The notes under the pieces: model-generated | What the model was told of the DNA's origin: nothing | The model's database searches: none | The model's input: the letters and a program-made list of their open reading frames with translations, nothing else | Program-made: the position numbers and the translations under genes | Part shown: positions 1-8,008 of the stretch, piece by piece | Numbering within the stretch: the first letter of the stretch is position 1 | How the letters are laid out: every line of letters starts with the position of its first letter | NCBI RefSeq assembly: GCF_000344615.1 | Contig: NZ_KB467825.1 | Location: forward strand, 184,118 to 223,064 | DNA from: Janthinobacterium sp. CG3 | Lineage (GTDB): Bacteria > Pseudomonadota > Gammaproteobacteria > Burkholderiales > Burkholderiaceae_D | Direction of reading: 5' to 3' | Length of the DNA: 38,947 nucleotides

Positions 1-312
1 GGCCTGTCCCAGCAAGCCGTGGTGCAGGACGTCGCCGCCAAAATCATGTGCGATAACTTGCAAACCCTGGCGGCCTTGACAGCCCACGACAGCGCCGACC
101 TGCGCGCAGCCGAGCGCATCAACCACGCCTATGCGCATACCGCCCTCAAACCATTGTTGCCGGCCCTTCTGCTCGGAAAAAAGGTGGCGAAGTTACTGCG
201 CGAGGTGCTGCGCCTGATTGCGAAACGGACACACATCCATCGGGAAAATCTATCCAAAACACGCAAAACCAGGCCGAAGCCGCACAAGCACATGATCCAA
301 AAACCATGTTAA
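1..312 (+). CDS. DDE transposase (IS4-like), C-terminal fragment cut by window edge
   Basis: The reading frame is open from base 1 and ends at the stop at 310-312, giving about 103 residues of a protein whose beginning lies outside the window. The segment reads like the C-terminal tail of an IS4-family DDE transposase: DVAAKIMCDNLQTL, then INHAYAHTALKPLLPALLLG, then a strongly basic tail ending RPKPHKHMIQKPC. The catalytic residues are not in the window. A short sequence after the stop (331-349, starting ACTTGGGT) weakly resembles an IS50-type right end, 10 of 19 positions by eye, too weak to call. It does not match the other transposase at the right edge, of which only the N-terminus is visible. 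The family call comes from the look of the tail, so the subgroup is uncertain. Confidence 0.7.
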   Translation, partial: GLSQQAVVQDVAAKIMCDNLQTLAALTAHDSADLRAAERINHAYAHTALKPLLPALLLGKKVAKLLREVLRLIAKRTHIHRENLSKTRKTRPKPHKHMIQKPC

Positions 313-458
313 AAGGTTGGAAAATCCCTAACTTGGGTGGATTGCCCCGACAGCGCGCCGTCGACAGGCCGGGGAAGGCCTGCACCGCAGCCGGATTCAC
401 CACAGGGCCGACGATTTGACGTATCCTCGCTTCATTCTTCCACCGAACAGGATCGAGC

Positions 459-1013
459 ATGGGCAATCGCCTTTCTAAAATCGCCACCCGCACCGGCGAC
501 AACGGCAGCACCGGCTTGGGCGACGGCAGCCGCACCAGCAAGGACAGCGTGCGCGTGCACGCAATGGGCGACGTCGACGAGTTGAACTCCCACATCGGCC
601 TGCTGCTGTGCGAAACCATGCCGGAGCCGCTGCGCGACGAACTGGTGGGTATCCAGCACGACCTGTTCGACCTCGGCGGCGAAATCTGCATCCCCGGCTA
701 CCAGTTAATTACCGAAGTGCACGTGGGCCGCCTCGACGATCTGCTGGAAAAATACAACGCCGACTTGCCGGCGCTGACCGAGTTCATCCTGCCGGCCGGC
801 TCGCGGGCGGCGTCGATCGCGCACATCTGCCGCACCATCTGCCGCCGCGCCGAGCGCAGCATCGTCGCGCTGGGCAACGCCGAAACCATTCACGACCACC
901 CGCGCCAATACGTCAACCGCCTGTCCGACCTGCTGTTCGTGCTCTCGCGCGTACTCAACCGCTTCGGCGGCGGCGGCGACGTCCTGTGGCAGCACGAACG
1001 CAAGCGCGGATAA
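459..1013 (+). CDS. Cob(I)alamin adenosyltransferase, PduO type
   Basis: Adds the 5'-deoxyadenosyl group of ATP to cob(I)alamin or cob(I)yrinic acid a,c-diamide to make the adenosylcobalamin form; cytosolic trimer in this family. The 184-residue protein has the N-terminal ATP-binding signature TRTGDNGSTGLGDGSR (residues about 10-25), the DVDELNSHIG helix and the late RRAERS motif followed by YVNRLSDLLFVLSR, all typical of the PduO/MMAB family, at normal length. The ATG at 459 has AGGA six to seven bases upstream. It stands alone: no other cobalamin gene is visible, so it may serve imported corrinoid or a pathway encoded elsewhere. The next gene, mepK, is only 46 bases downstream on the same strand but functionally unrelated. 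Confidence 0.93.
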   Translation: MGNRLSKIATRTGDNGSTGLGDGSRTSKDSVRVHAMGDVDELNSHIGLLLCETMPEPLRDELVGIQHDLFDLGGEICIPGYQLITEVHVGRLDDLLEKYNADLPALTEFILPAGSRAASIAHICRTICRRAERSIVALGNAETIHDHPRQYVNRLSDLLFVLSRVLNRFGGGGDVLWQHERKRG

Positions 1014-1059
1014 GCACCGCACGGGGCTATCGGGCCGGGTGCACACCAAGGGGAATACG

Positions 1060-1656
1060 ATGACTATATTCAATCCAAACCGGCGCGCCGCCGCCTCGTT
1101 CGACACGCCGGCGCCGCCGCGCCGCCGGTTTTTGCAAACCGGCGGCATGGCGCTGGCCAGCGCCATGGGCGGCAAGGCGATGGCGGCCGTTCCGCCGTCC
1201 AACGCGCCGGAACGCACCCTGCGCCTGTACAACACCCACACCGGCGAGCAATCGAACACCGTCTACTGGGCCGACGGCATCTACCAGCCGGACGGGTTGA
1301 GCGAAGTCAGCCGCCTGCTGCGCGACCACCGCTCCAACCAGGTCGGTGACATGAACAAGGGCCTGCTGGACCTGCTGTTCCTGCTCTCGTCCGCGCTCGA
1401 CACGCAGGAACGCTTCCAGGTCATTTCCGGCTACCGTTCGCCGGCCACCAACGCCATGCTGCAAAAGAAAAACAAACACAGCGGCGTCGCCACGCGCAGC
1501 CTGCACATGGACGGCCTGGCGATTGACGTCCGCGTGCCGGGCCGCGACTTGGCCGACGTGCGCCGCGCCGCCATCGCCCTGCAAGGCGGCGGCGTCGGCT
1601 ACTATCCCGAATCGGACTTCGTCCACGTCGACATCGGCAGGGTACGCACCTGGTAA
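1060..1656 (+). CDS. mepK: DUF882 / M15-like murein endopeptidase (MepK/YcbK family), Tat signal
   Basis: Predicted periplasmic zinc endopeptidase of the YcbK/MepK family, which in E. coli cuts the 3-3 (LD) cross-links of peptidoglycan. The 198-residue product begins with a twin-arginine signal (PRRRFLQTGG around residues 20-29, then a hydrophobic stretch), so it is probably exported folded by Tat. The mature part has the family's metal-site segments: SGYRSPATN, then SLHMDGLAIDVRVPG (His and Asp ligands) and DFVHVDIG near the C-terminus. I chose the ATG at 1060 because AAGGGGA (1048-1054) lies five bases upstream; an upstream GTG at 1039 is in frame but has no such site. ldtD follows after 26 bases, so the two are probably cotranscribed; the pair is also neighbours in E. 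coli, in the other order. Confidence 0.9.
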   Translation: MTIFNPNRRAAASFDTPAPPRRRFLQTGGMALASAMGGKAMAAVPPSNAPERTLRLYNTHTGEQSNTVYWADGIYQPDGLSEVSRLLRDHRSNQVGDMNKGLLDLLFLLSSALDTQERFQVISGYRSPATNAMLQKKNKHSGVATRSLHMDGLAIDVRVPGRDLADVRRAAIALQGGGVGYYPESDFVHVDIGRVRTW

Positions 1657-1682
1657 AGCTGGCGCACCTGTAAATAATACGA

Positions 1683-3257
1683 GTGAAAATGATACAAGCA
1701 ATGGATTTACGCAGTTGGCGCGGTCGCGGCGCCGGGGTGGTACTCAGCGCCTTCCTGCTGGCCAACGCCGGCAACGCGCGCGCCGAGGGCGGCGCGGCCT
1801 GGTTTGTCGACGGCCGTCCCAGCGCCGAGGCCGGCGAGGCGCTGGCGATTTTGCAATCGGCCCCGGCCGACGGCCTCAATCCCGACGATTACCAGGTCGA
1901 CATGCTGGCGCGCGCCTTGGGCGCCGCGGCGCCATTGACTGGCGCGGAACAGGCCAGCCTGGCGCGGACGCTGAGCGCGGCCATGAAACGCTACGTCTCC
2001 GACTTGCATTTCGGCAGGATCAATCCGCGCGACGTCCACGCCGCGTTCGCCTTGCCGACGAAGCAACTGGACCCGGCCAGCTATGTCGCCGACGCCGTCG
2101 CCACGCACACGCTGCCGGCCGCGGTGCGGGCCGCGGCGCCGCAACTGCCGCTGTACGCGGGCTTGCGCCAGGCGCTGCAACAATACCGCGCGCTGGGCGC
2201 GCACCCGGCCTTGCAACAACCCCTGCCCGCCCCCGCCGGCGGCAAATTGGCACCCGGCCAGGCCTACGCCGGCGCCGCCGACCTGGCGCGGCGGCTGAGC
2301 GCACTGGGCGACTTGCCGGCGGACGCGAAAGGCGGCGCGCAGTACCGCGACGCCCTGGTCGACGGCGTCAAAGCCTTCCAACTGCGCCACGGCCTGGCCG
2401 CCGACGGCGTCGTCGGCAAGGGCACCCTGGTGCAGCTCAACACCTCGCCGGCGGCGCGCATCCGGCAAATCGAACTGACGCTGGAACGCCTGCGCTGGAC
2501 CCCGCTGCTGCTGGGCGAACGGATGATCGTCGTCAACGTGCCGGAGTTCGTGCTGCGCGCCTACGAGGTGAAGGATGGCGGCGCTCAACTGCGCATGAAC
2601 GTCATCGTTGGCAAGGCGCTCGACACGCGCACGCCGCTGTTCGTCAAAGACATGCTCAACATTGAATTTAGCCCGTACTGGAATATTCCGCCGTCGATCG
2701 CGAAGGCGGAAACCGTGCCGCGGCTGCGCCGCGACCCGGCCCACTTCAGCAAGCAGGGCCTGGAATTCGTCAGCGCCGCCGGCACCACCGTGCCGCAGTT
2801 GTCGGCGGCCAACCTGGATGCCGTGATGCGCGGCGAATTGCGCATCCGCCAGCGGCCGGGGCCGATGAACGCGCTGGGCGACATCAAGTTCATCTTCCCC
2901 AACAGCGACAACATCTATCTGCACCACACGCCGGCGGTGCCGCTGTTCAAACGCGACCGGCGCGACCTGAGCCATGGTTGCATCCGCGTCGAAGATCCGG
3001 TCGCGCTGGCGAAATTCGTGCTGCAGGACCAAGCCGAATGGACCGAGCAGCGCATCCGCGACGCGATGGGCAGCGGCAAGTCCCACACAATACGGCTACA
3101 GCGCCCGCTGCCGGTGGTGATCGCCTACGGCACCGTGATCGCCAAGAACGATGGCAAGGTGTATTTCTTCAACGATATCTACGGCAACGACAAGTTGCTC
3201 GATACCGCCTTGAAGTCAAAAGAAAGCGCAAGGCGCAGCCCGCCAAAAGCGTCGTAG
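1683..3257 (+). CDS. ldtD: L,D-transpeptidase, YcbB/LdtD family
   Basis: Predicted periplasmic L,D-transpeptidase that makes 3-3 cross-links between meso-diaminopimelate residues of peptidoglycan. The product (524 residues from the GTG at 1683; ATG codons at 1689 and 1701 are also possible) has an N-terminal hydrophobic signal, a scaffold region, a peptidoglycan-binding domain at roughly residues 200-255 (KAFQLRHGLAADGVVGKGT) and a YkuD catalytic domain with the His of YLHHTP and the catalytic Cys433 in SHGCIRV. E. coli LdtD is about 615 residues, so this is a shorter member with the same domain order. None of the three possible starts has a strong ribosome site. It follows mepK, whose product is expected to cut the bonds this enzyme makes. 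Confidence 0.93.
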   Translation: MKMIQAMDLRSWRGRGAGVVLSAFLLANAGNARAEGGAAWFVDGRPSAEAGEALAILQSAPADGLNPDDYQVDMLARALGAAAPLTGAEQASLARTLSAAMKRYVSDLHFGRINPRDVHAAFALPTKQLDPASYVADAVATHTLPAAVRAAAPQLPLYAGLRQALQQYRALGAHPALQQPLPAPAGGKLAPGQAYAGAADLARRLSALGDLPADAKGGAQYRDALVDGVKAFQLRHGLAADGVVGKGTLVQLNTSPAARIRQIELTLERLRWTPLLLGERMIVVNVPEFVLRAYEVKDGGAQLRMNVIVGKALDTRTPLFVKDMLNIEFSPYWNIPPSIAKAETVPRLRRDPAHFSKQGLEFVSAAGTTVPQLSAANLDAVMRGELRIRQRPGPMNALGDIKFIFPNSDNIYLHHTPAVPLFKRDRRDLSHGCIRVEDPVALAKFVLQDQAEWTEQRIRDAMGSGKSHTIRLQRPLPVVIAYGTVIAKNDGKVYFFNDIYGNDKLLDTALKSKESARRSPPKAS

Positions 3258-3320
3258 GGCGGAAGTTGTTGCTACGCCGATTTGATCGCCGGCGCCCTGA
3301 TCCGATAGGAAAAAAATAGA

Positions 3321-3346
3321 CGCCGGTGGCCGCGAGGCCACCGGCG
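3321..3346 (-). terminator. Intrinsic terminator downstream of mbtH
   Basis: A perfect 11-bp stem (CGCCGGTGGCC pairing with GGCCACCGGCG) closes a four-base loop. Read on the minus strand it is followed by TCTATTTTTTT, so it fits a terminator for the minus-strand mbtH-like gene that ends at 3369. It may also block read-through from ldtD, although the T-run is only on the minus-strand side. The bases just beyond it (3346-3366) hold a short GCGCTCG-type tandem repeat. Confidence 0.75.
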
Positions 3347-3368
3347 TTCGGCGCTCGGCGCTCGGCGT

Positions 3369-3596
3369 TTAGTGCGCCGTCAGCGTCCCCGCGCGCTGCT
3401 CCATGAAGTGCAGGCCGCTGTGCGGGCACAATTCCAGCCAAGCCAGGTCGACATGGTCGAGACAGTCTTGCTTGCATCCAGTAACACCAATATCCGTCCA
3501 GCCATCGGGGATGGCCTTGCGCTCCGGCCAGATGGCGTACTGCTCTTCCTGGTCCATCAAAACCCGGAAGACAACCTCTTGATGGGTAAGTAACAT
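3369..3596 (-). CDS. MbtH-like protein, orphan
   Basis: A 75-residue member of the MbtH family, small partners that bind and activate the adenylation domains of non-ribosomal peptide synthetases. The family pattern is visible: VFRVLMDQEEQYAIWPE, then IPDGWTDIGVTG, then CLDHVDLAWLELCPHSGL, which fits the usual Trp positions and the final PxSL-like segment (here PHSGL). I chose the ATG at 3596 because AAGAG lies seven bases upstream and the length then fits the family; an in-frame ATG at 3623 adds nine residues without a ribosome site. No peptide synthetase or siderophore gene is in the window. The gene is lower in GC than its neighbours (34 G/C in bases 3421-3480, 26 in 3541-3600), which hints at acquisition. 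A terminator follows it. Confidence 0.82.
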   Translation of the reverse strand: MLLTHQEVVFRVLMDQEEQYAIWPERKAIPDGWTDIGVTGCKQDCLDHVDLAWLELCPHSGLHFMEQRAGTLTAH

Positions 3597-3826
3597 ATTT
3601 GGGCTCTTAATGTAAAAAAACATGGTTCGAGTTCAAAAAACAACCTTCATGCCCGTGGCCGAAACAGCGTTTTTCGAATTTATTTATGGCAATATCATAT
3701 ACGTTCTGGCCGCCTCAATATACGCGAATACACACATTTCCGATGCATAAACCACGGTCTCCGGCAGAGGTCGGAAATCCTGTATAAAGCTTGCCACAGC
3801 GCTGTTTCTTTGGCATGATTAGGCGC

Positions 3827-3976
3827 ATGAACACGCCAAATTCTTCCGTCTCGAACCGCCCCCGCAGCGCCGCCACCGGCCCTGGCGCAGCGGCGTTCGG
3901 CGGTCGTGCCTGCGCGCGCGTGTCCTTCATCCGCGTTTCCGCCGTCTCCATTATTCGAATTAGTCAGGGTCGCTGA
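3827..3976 (+). CDS. Candidate leader peptide upstream of the dehydratase
   Basis: A 49-codon frame starting at ATG 3827 and stopping at 3974-3976, six bases before a long stem-loop and about 80 bases before the dehydratase start. Its last 17 codons contain four Ile, four Ser, two Val and three Arg codons, including the run ATT ATT CGA ATT AGT, which are unusual codons for so GC-rich a genome. That geometry (a short peptide with codons for the pathway's end product just before a hairpin) is what transcription attenuation of an isoleucine-related gene would need. The ribosome site is weak and no homologue is recognised, so it may equally be chance. This is inference. Confidence 0.3.
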   Translation: MNTPNSSVSNRPRSAATGPGAAAFGGRACARVSFIRVSAVSIIRISQGR

Positions 3977-3982
3977 GCTACG

Positions 3983-4028
3983 GCGTCGCCGGTGCTCGGC
4001 GCCCCGAGCAGCGACGCGTCGTCGACGC
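3983..4028 (+). promoter_or_regulatory. Stem-loop with overlapping alternative hairpin, possible attenuator
   Basis: GCGTCGC (3983-3989) pairs with GCGACGC (4011-4017), and TGCTCGG (3993-3999) pairs with CCGAGCA (4004-4010) around the loop CGCC, giving 14 pairs with one three-base bulge. A second hairpin, GCGTC (4016-4020) with GACGC (4024-4028), shares bases 4016-4017 with the first, so the two are mutually exclusive at their junction. There is no U-run directly after either, so if regulatory it could act on translation or by Rho. The structure lies between the candidate leader peptide and the GGAG ribosome site (4048-4051) of the dehydratase. Confidence 0.4.
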
Positions 4029-4058
4029 CTTCCCTCGTCTATTCTATGGAGAACACCA

Positions 4059-5081
4059 ATGCTTACTTGCGCGCCAAGCCCGGCCGAACTCGCCTATCCC
4101 AGCCTTGAACAAATCCGCCGCACCGCCAACCGCCTGAGCGGACAAATCCTCCACACGCCGGTCTGGCGCTGGCAAACCGGCATCGTCGAAGAGGCTTTGA
4201 GCCCCGCCAGCGAGGTGTGGCTGAAGCTGGAACTGTTCCAAAAAACCGGCACCTTCAAATTGCGCGGCGCGCTCAACTGCATCGCCGCGCTCGACCCGGC
4301 GGCGCTGCGCCGCGGCGTGGTCGCCGTCAGCGCCGGCAACCACGCCATCGCCGCGTCCTACGCCGCCAAACTGGCCGGCTGCGGCATCAAGGTGGTGCTG
4401 CCGCAACACGCGCTGCCGGCCCGCATCGCCGCTTGCAAAGATCTCGGCGCCGACGTGATATTGATGCCCGACATGCACCAGGCGTTCGCGCTCGGCCAGC
4501 GCATCGAGCGCGACGAGGGCCGCGCCATGCTGCACCCGTACGACGGCGCGCTGACGGCGCAGGGCACCGCCACCGTCGGCCTGGAGTTGATGGAGCAAGT
4601 GCCCGGACTGGACGCGGTGGTGGTGCCGGTGGGCGGCGGCGGCCTGTGCGGCGGCATCGCCGCCGCCGTCAAACAGCTCAACCCGCACTGCGCGGTATAC
4701 GGCGTGGAACCGTTCGGCGCCGACGCGCTGTACCGCAGCTTCCAGTCGGGCCGGCCGGAAACGCTGGAGCGGGTCGACAGCGTCGCCGACAGCCTGTGCG
4801 CGCCGTACTCGATGGCCTACAGCTTCGGCGTGTGCCGCCGCTTCGTCGACGAGGTGGTGCGGGTCGGCGACGACGCGATCTGCGCCGCCATGCTGCACCT
4901 GTTCCGCGACGCCAAGCTGGTGGCCGAGCCGGCCGCCGCGGTCGCCACCGCCGCGCTGCTGGGGCCGCTGCGCGAGAAGCTCGACGGCAAGCGCGTCGCC
5001 CTCATCGTCTGCGGCTCGAACATCGACTCGGCGCGCTTCGCCGAGCTGCTGTGCCGCGGCGCGCGCGCCCGGGCGGCGTAG
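4059..5081 (+). CDS. PLP-dependent threonine/serine dehydratase, short form
   Basis: Predicted pyridoxal-phosphate (fold type II) enzyme that deaminates L-threonine to 2-oxobutanoate and/or L-serine to pyruvate; serine racemase activity is also known in this family. The 340-residue product has the Schiff-base lysine K67 in KTGTFKLRGA, the substrate loop SAGNHA (residues 91-96) and the phosphate-binding glycine loop GGGGL (192-196). It ends without the C-terminal ACT-like domain of biosynthetic IlvA, so it belongs to the short TdcB/serine-racemase-like group and need not be feedback-inhibited by isoleucine. I chose ATG 4059 because GGAG precedes it by seven bases; the longer in-frame start at 3906 has no such support. 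It is followed by a palindromic repeat remnant and a bidirectional terminator. The exact substrate cannot be read from the sequence. Confidence 0.88.
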   Translation: MLTCAPSPAELAYPSLEQIRRTANRLSGQILHTPVWRWQTGIVEEALSPASEVWLKLELFQKTGTFKLRGALNCIAALDPAALRRGVVAVSAGNHAIAASYAAKLAGCGIKVVLPQHALPARIAACKDLGADVILMPDMHQAFALGQRIERDEGRAMLHPYDGALTAQGTATVGLELMEQVPGLDAVVVPVGGGGLCGGIAAAVKQLNPHCAVYGVEPFGADALYRSFQSGRPETLERVDSVADSLCAPYSMAYSFGVCRRFVDEVVRVGDDAICAAMLHLFRDAKLVAEPAAAVATAALLGPLREKLDGKRVALIVCGSNIDSARFAELLCRGARARAA

Positions 5082-5086
5082 CAAAG

Positions 5087-5139
5087 CCAAGGACGTAACC
5101 CTGGCCTCAGAGCTTCAGGTCCGACCCCGGCTCTGCGCC
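5087..5139 (+). repeat. Dispersed palindromic repeat, copy A (degraded left arm)
   Basis: This stretch begins CCAAGGACGTAACCC and contains CTTCAGGTCCGACCCCGG (5113-5130) followed by CTCT. It lines up along its length with the reverse complement of copy B at 14901-14961. The left half of the central palindrome is worn away while the right half is intact. It lies six bases after the dehydratase stop codon. Further copies are at 20202-20227 and 26621-26658. Confidence 0.7.
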
Positions 5140-5192
5140 GCTGGTGGACTTTTTTGCATTGCCGACGCGCGCGTTCAATACCGGCGCCAAAT

Positions 5193-5220
5193 AAAAAACG
5201 ACGCAACGGCGTCGTTTTTT
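5193..5220. terminator. Bidirectional terminator between the dehydratase and dxs
   Basis: CGACGC (5199-5204) and GCGTCG (5209-5214) form a stem around AACG, extended by an A6 run before it and a T6 run after it. The symmetric A and T runs let it act on both strands, ending the plus-strand dehydratase transcript and the minus-strand xseB-ispA-dxs transcript. Confidence 0.85.
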
Positions 5221-5242
5221 ATTGCCAATCCACAAACGCTTG

Positions 5243-7111
5243 TCAGCCGTTGTTGACCACCAGCCGCGGCTCGCCGCCGGCGAAGCGCTGCTTGATCGAC
5301 GCGCAGATGCCGGCGCCGTCCAGGCCGACGCTTTTCAGCAGCAAGGCGGTGTCGCCGTGGTCGATGAACTTGTCCGGCAGGCCCAGCATCAGCAGCGGCT
5401 TGACGATGCCCTCGGCGGCCATCGCCTCGGCCACCGCCGCGCCGGCGCCGCCCATGATGCAACCCTCTTCCACCGTCACCAGGTAGTCGTGCTCGCGCGC
5501 CAGCTGGCGCAGCAGTTCGACGTCGAGCGGCTTGACGAAGCGCATGTTGGCCACCGTCGCGTCGAGCTGCTCGGCCGCGGCCAGGCTAGGCGCGACCATC
5601 GTGCCGAACGCCAGGATGGCGATCTTGGCGCCGTGGCGCTTGATTTCGCCCTTGCCCAGCGGGATCGTGGTGAATTCCTTGTGAATCGCCGCGCCAACGC
5701 CGGCGCCGCGCGGGTAGCGGATCGCCGCCGGGCCGTTGTACTGGTAGCCGGTGGTGAGCATCTGGCGGCACTCGTTTTCGTCCGCCGCGGCCATGACGAC
5801 CATGTTCGGGATGCAGCGCAGATAGGCGATGTCGTAATTGCCGGCGTGGGTCGCGCCGTCGGCGCCGACCAGCCCGGCGCGGTCGAGCGCGAACGTGACG
5901 TCGAGGTTTTGCAGCGCCACGTCGTGGATCAGCTGGTCGTAGGCGCGTTGCAAAAAGGTCGAGTAGATCGCCACCACCGGCTTCATGCCCTCGCAGGCCA
6001 GGCCGGCGGCAAACGTCACCGCGTGCTGCTCGGCGATGCCGACGTCGAAGTAGCGGTCGGGGAACTGCTCCTCGAACTTGACCATGCCCGAGCCTTCGCG
6101 CATCGCCGGCGTGATGCCGACCAGGCGCGGGTCCTTCGCCGCCATGTCGCACAACCAGTTGCCGAACACTTCGGTGTAGGTGATCTTGCCGGCGGCGGCG
6201 GGCTTGAGGCCCTCGGCCGGGTTGAATTTCGGCGTGCCGTGGTACAGCCCCGGCTCGGCCTCGGCCAGCTTGTAGCCCTGGCCCTTCTTGGTGACCACGT
6301 GCAGGAACTGCGGACCCTTCAGCTGCTTCAGGTTTTGCAGCGTCGGAATCAGCGAGTCGAGGTCGTGGCCGTCGATCGGGCCGATGTAGTTGAAGCCGAA
6401 TTCCTCGAACATCGTGGCCGGCATCACCATGCCCTTGGCGTGCTCCTCCAGGCGCTTGGCCAGTTCCCGCATCGGGCCGGGCAGCACCGACTTGCCGACG
6501 TTCTTGGCGGCCGCGTAGAACTGGCCCGACATCAGCCGCGCCAGGTAGCGGTTCAGCGCGCCCACCGGCGGCGAGATCGACATGTCGTTGTCGTTCAGGA
6601 TCACCAGCAGCTTGATGTCTTCCTGCACGCCGGCGTTGTTGAGCGCCTCGAAGGCCATGCCGGCCGTCATCGAGCCGTCGCCGATGACGGCGATGGCGTG
6701 GCGCGGGTCGCCCTTGATCTTGGCCGCCTGCGCCATGCCCAGCGCGGCCGAGATCGACGTCGACGAGTGCGCCGTGCCGAAGGTGTCGTATTCGCTTTCG
6801 CTGCGGCGCGGGAAGCCGGAGATGCCGTCCAGCTGGCGCAGCGTGTGCATCTGCTCGCGCCGTCCGGTCAGGATCTTGTGCGAATAGGTCTGGTGGCCGA
6901 CGTCCCAGACGATGCGGTCGTGCGGCGTGTTGAACACGTAGTGCAGCGCCACCGTCAGCTCGACCGTGCCCAGGTTCGACGACAGGTGGCCGCCGGTCTT
7001 CGAGACCGAGTCGAGCAGGTAGTGGCGCAGTTCGTTGGCCAGCGGCGTCAGCTGCGAGCGCGCCAGCTTGCGCACGGCCGCCGGTTCATTGATGGTTTCT
7101 AACAGTTTCAT
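5243..7111 (-). CDS. dxs: 1-deoxy-D-xylulose-5-phosphate synthase
   Basis: First enzyme of the MEP pathway: condenses pyruvate and glyceraldehyde 3-phosphate to 1-deoxy-D-xylulose 5-phosphate, using thiamine diphosphate; also feeds thiamine and pyridoxal synthesis. At 622 residues it matches the usual length. Visible are [12 protein letters not shown] near residue 45, the thiamine-diphosphate motif [18 protein letters not shown] (about 145-162), the pyrimidine-domain segment VGIAEQHAV and the C-terminal transketolase domain with [10 protein letters not shown]. The ATG at 7111 directly follows the ispA stop codon (TAAATG) with GGAAGG just upstream, so it is the third gene of the xseB-ispA-dxs operon. 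The terminator at 5193-5220 closes the operon. Confidence 0.98.
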   Translation of the reverse strand: MKLLETINEPAAVRKLARSQLTPLANELRHYLLDSVSKTGGHLSSNLGTVELTVALHYVFNTPHDRIVWDVGHQTYSHKILTGRREQMHTLRQLDGISGFPRRSESEYDTFGTAHSSTSISAALGMAQAAKIKGDPRHAIAVIGDGSMTAGMAFEALNNAGVQEDIKLLVILNDNDMSISPPVGALNRYLARLMSGQFYAAAKNVGKSVLPGPMRELAKRLEEHAKGMVMPATMFEEFGFNYIGPIDGHDLDSLIPTLQNLKQLKGPQFLHVVTKKGQGYKLAEAEPGLYHGTPKFNPAEGLKPAAAGKITYTEVFGNWLCDMAAKDPRLVGITPAMREGSGMVKFEEQFPDRYFDVGIAEQHAVTFAAGLACEGMKPVVAIYSTFLQRAYDQLIHDVALQNLDVTFALDRAGLVGADGATHAGNYDIAYLRCIPNMVVMAAADENECRQMLTTGYQYNGPAAIRYPRGAGVGAAIHKEFTTIPLGKGEIKRHGAKIAILAFGTMVAPSLAAAEQLDATVANMRFVKPLDVELLRQLAREHDYLVTVEEGCIMGGAGAAVAEAMAAEGIVKPLLMLGLPDKFIDHGDTALLLKSVGLDGAGICASIKQRFAGGEPRLVVNNG

Positions 7112-8008
7112 TTATGCCTTCCGCTGCACGATGAGGTCGGCCAGCTCGCGCAAGCGCAACGCCGCGTCGCCGAACGGCGCGAGCGCCGCGTGGGCCTCGT
7201 GCCGTAGTTGTTCTGCCAAGACCCTGGATGGCTCCAGGCCCAAAATGGATACGTAGGTCGGTTTGTTGGCCGCCGCGTCCTTGCCGGCGGTCTTGCCCAG
7301 CGTGGCCGAATCGGCGGTGGCGTCGAGCACGTCGTCGACCACCTGGAAGGCCAGCCCGATCGCCCGCGCGTAGGCGTTCAGCGCGACCAGCTCGGCGGCC
7401 GTCAAGTCCTTGCCGCACAGCGCGCCCAGCACCACCGCCGCGCGCAACAGGGCGCCGGTTTTCAACTGGTGCATCTGTTCGAGCTGCGCCAGGGTCAAGC
7501 TCAGGCCGACGCTGTCGAGGTCGATCGCCTGGCCGCCGCACATGCCGGCCGTGCCCGACGCCTGCGCCAGCAACGCCAGCATCGCCAGCTGGCGCGCCGG
7601 CGGCAGGCCGCCGGCCTCGGCCAGCACGGCAAACGCCTGCGACTGCAGCGCGTCGCCGACCAGCAGCGCGGTGGCGTCGTCGTAGGCCACGTGCACGGTC
7701 GGCTTGCCGCGCCGCAGCGCGTCGTCGTCCATGCACGGCATGTCGTCGTGCACCAGCGAGTAGACGTGGACCATCTCGACCGCCGCCGCCGCCCGCGCCA
7801 GGGCCGCCGCGCCGGCGCCGAACAGCGCGCCGGCCGCGTACACCAGCAGCGGGCGCACGCGCTTGCCGCCGCCCAGCGCCGCGTAGCGCATGGCGTCGTG
7901 CAATTTGTGCGGCACCGCGCCCGCGCCCGGCAGCAATTCGTCCAGGCTGCGTTCAACGCCCGCCTGCACCGTCTTCATCCAATCGTCGAAACCCGCCGCG
8001 GCCGTCAC
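7112..8008 (-). CDS. ispA: Farnesyl diphosphate synthase (polyprenyl synthetase)
   Basis: Condenses isopentenyl diphosphate with dimethylallyl and geranyl diphosphate to give C15 farnesyl diphosphate, precursor of quinone side chains, undecaprenyl phosphate and other isoprenoids. The 298-residue protein has GGGKRVRPLL, the first aspartate-rich motif in HDDMPCMDDDALRRGKPTVH and the second in FQVVDDVLDAT, the signatures of short-chain prenyl transferases. Translation starts at a GTG (8006-8008) that overlaps the xseB stop as GTGA, implying translational coupling. dxs follows with no spacer. Product chain length is inferred from operon context and family. Confidence 0.96.
   Translation of the reverse strand: MTAAAGFDDWMKTVQAGVERSLDELLPGAGAVPHKLHDAMRYAALGGGKRVRPLLVYAAGALFGAGAAALARAAAAVEMVHVYSLVHDDMPCMDDDALRRGKPTVHVAYDDATALLVGDALQSQAFAVLAEAGGLPPARQLAMLALLAQASGTAGMCGGQAIDLDSVGLSLTLAQLEQMHQLKTGALLRAAVVLGALCGKDLTAAELVALNAYARAIGLAFQVVDDVLDATADSATLGKTAGKDAAANKPTYVSILGLEPSRVLAEQLRHEAHAALAPFGDAALRLRELADLIVQRKA

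Larger units (their letters stand above)
3597..4058. other. Intergenic region between mbtH and the dehydratase
   Basis: This 462-base gap is AT-rich in its first half (about 3597-3830) and GC-rich in the second. The AT-rich part must carry the mbtH promoter on the minus strand. On the plus strand a possible weak promoter is TTGCCA (3791-3796), a 17-base spacer and CATGAT (3814-3819). It is followed by a short reading frame (3827-3976) and a stable stem-loop (3983-4017), described separately as a candidate attenuator. A 78-residue minus-strand frame here (3715-3951) looks accidental. Confidence 0.5.

Noticed and set aside
331..349. Right inverted end of the left-edge transposon
   Set aside because: Only 10 of 19 positions match an IS50-type end, and the transposase subgroup is unknown, so it is not called.
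3715..3951. 78-codon minus-strand frame between mbtH and the dehydratase
   Set aside because: No ribosome site, no recognisable motif, and it lies across the region that looks regulatory for the plus strand.
5222..7102. 626-codon plus-strand frame antisense to dxs
   Set aside because: It is the mirror of a clear dxs gene; GC-rich codon bias makes long antisense frames common here. Its composition (Arg/Val/Ala/Asp with no recognisable motif) is not protein-like.
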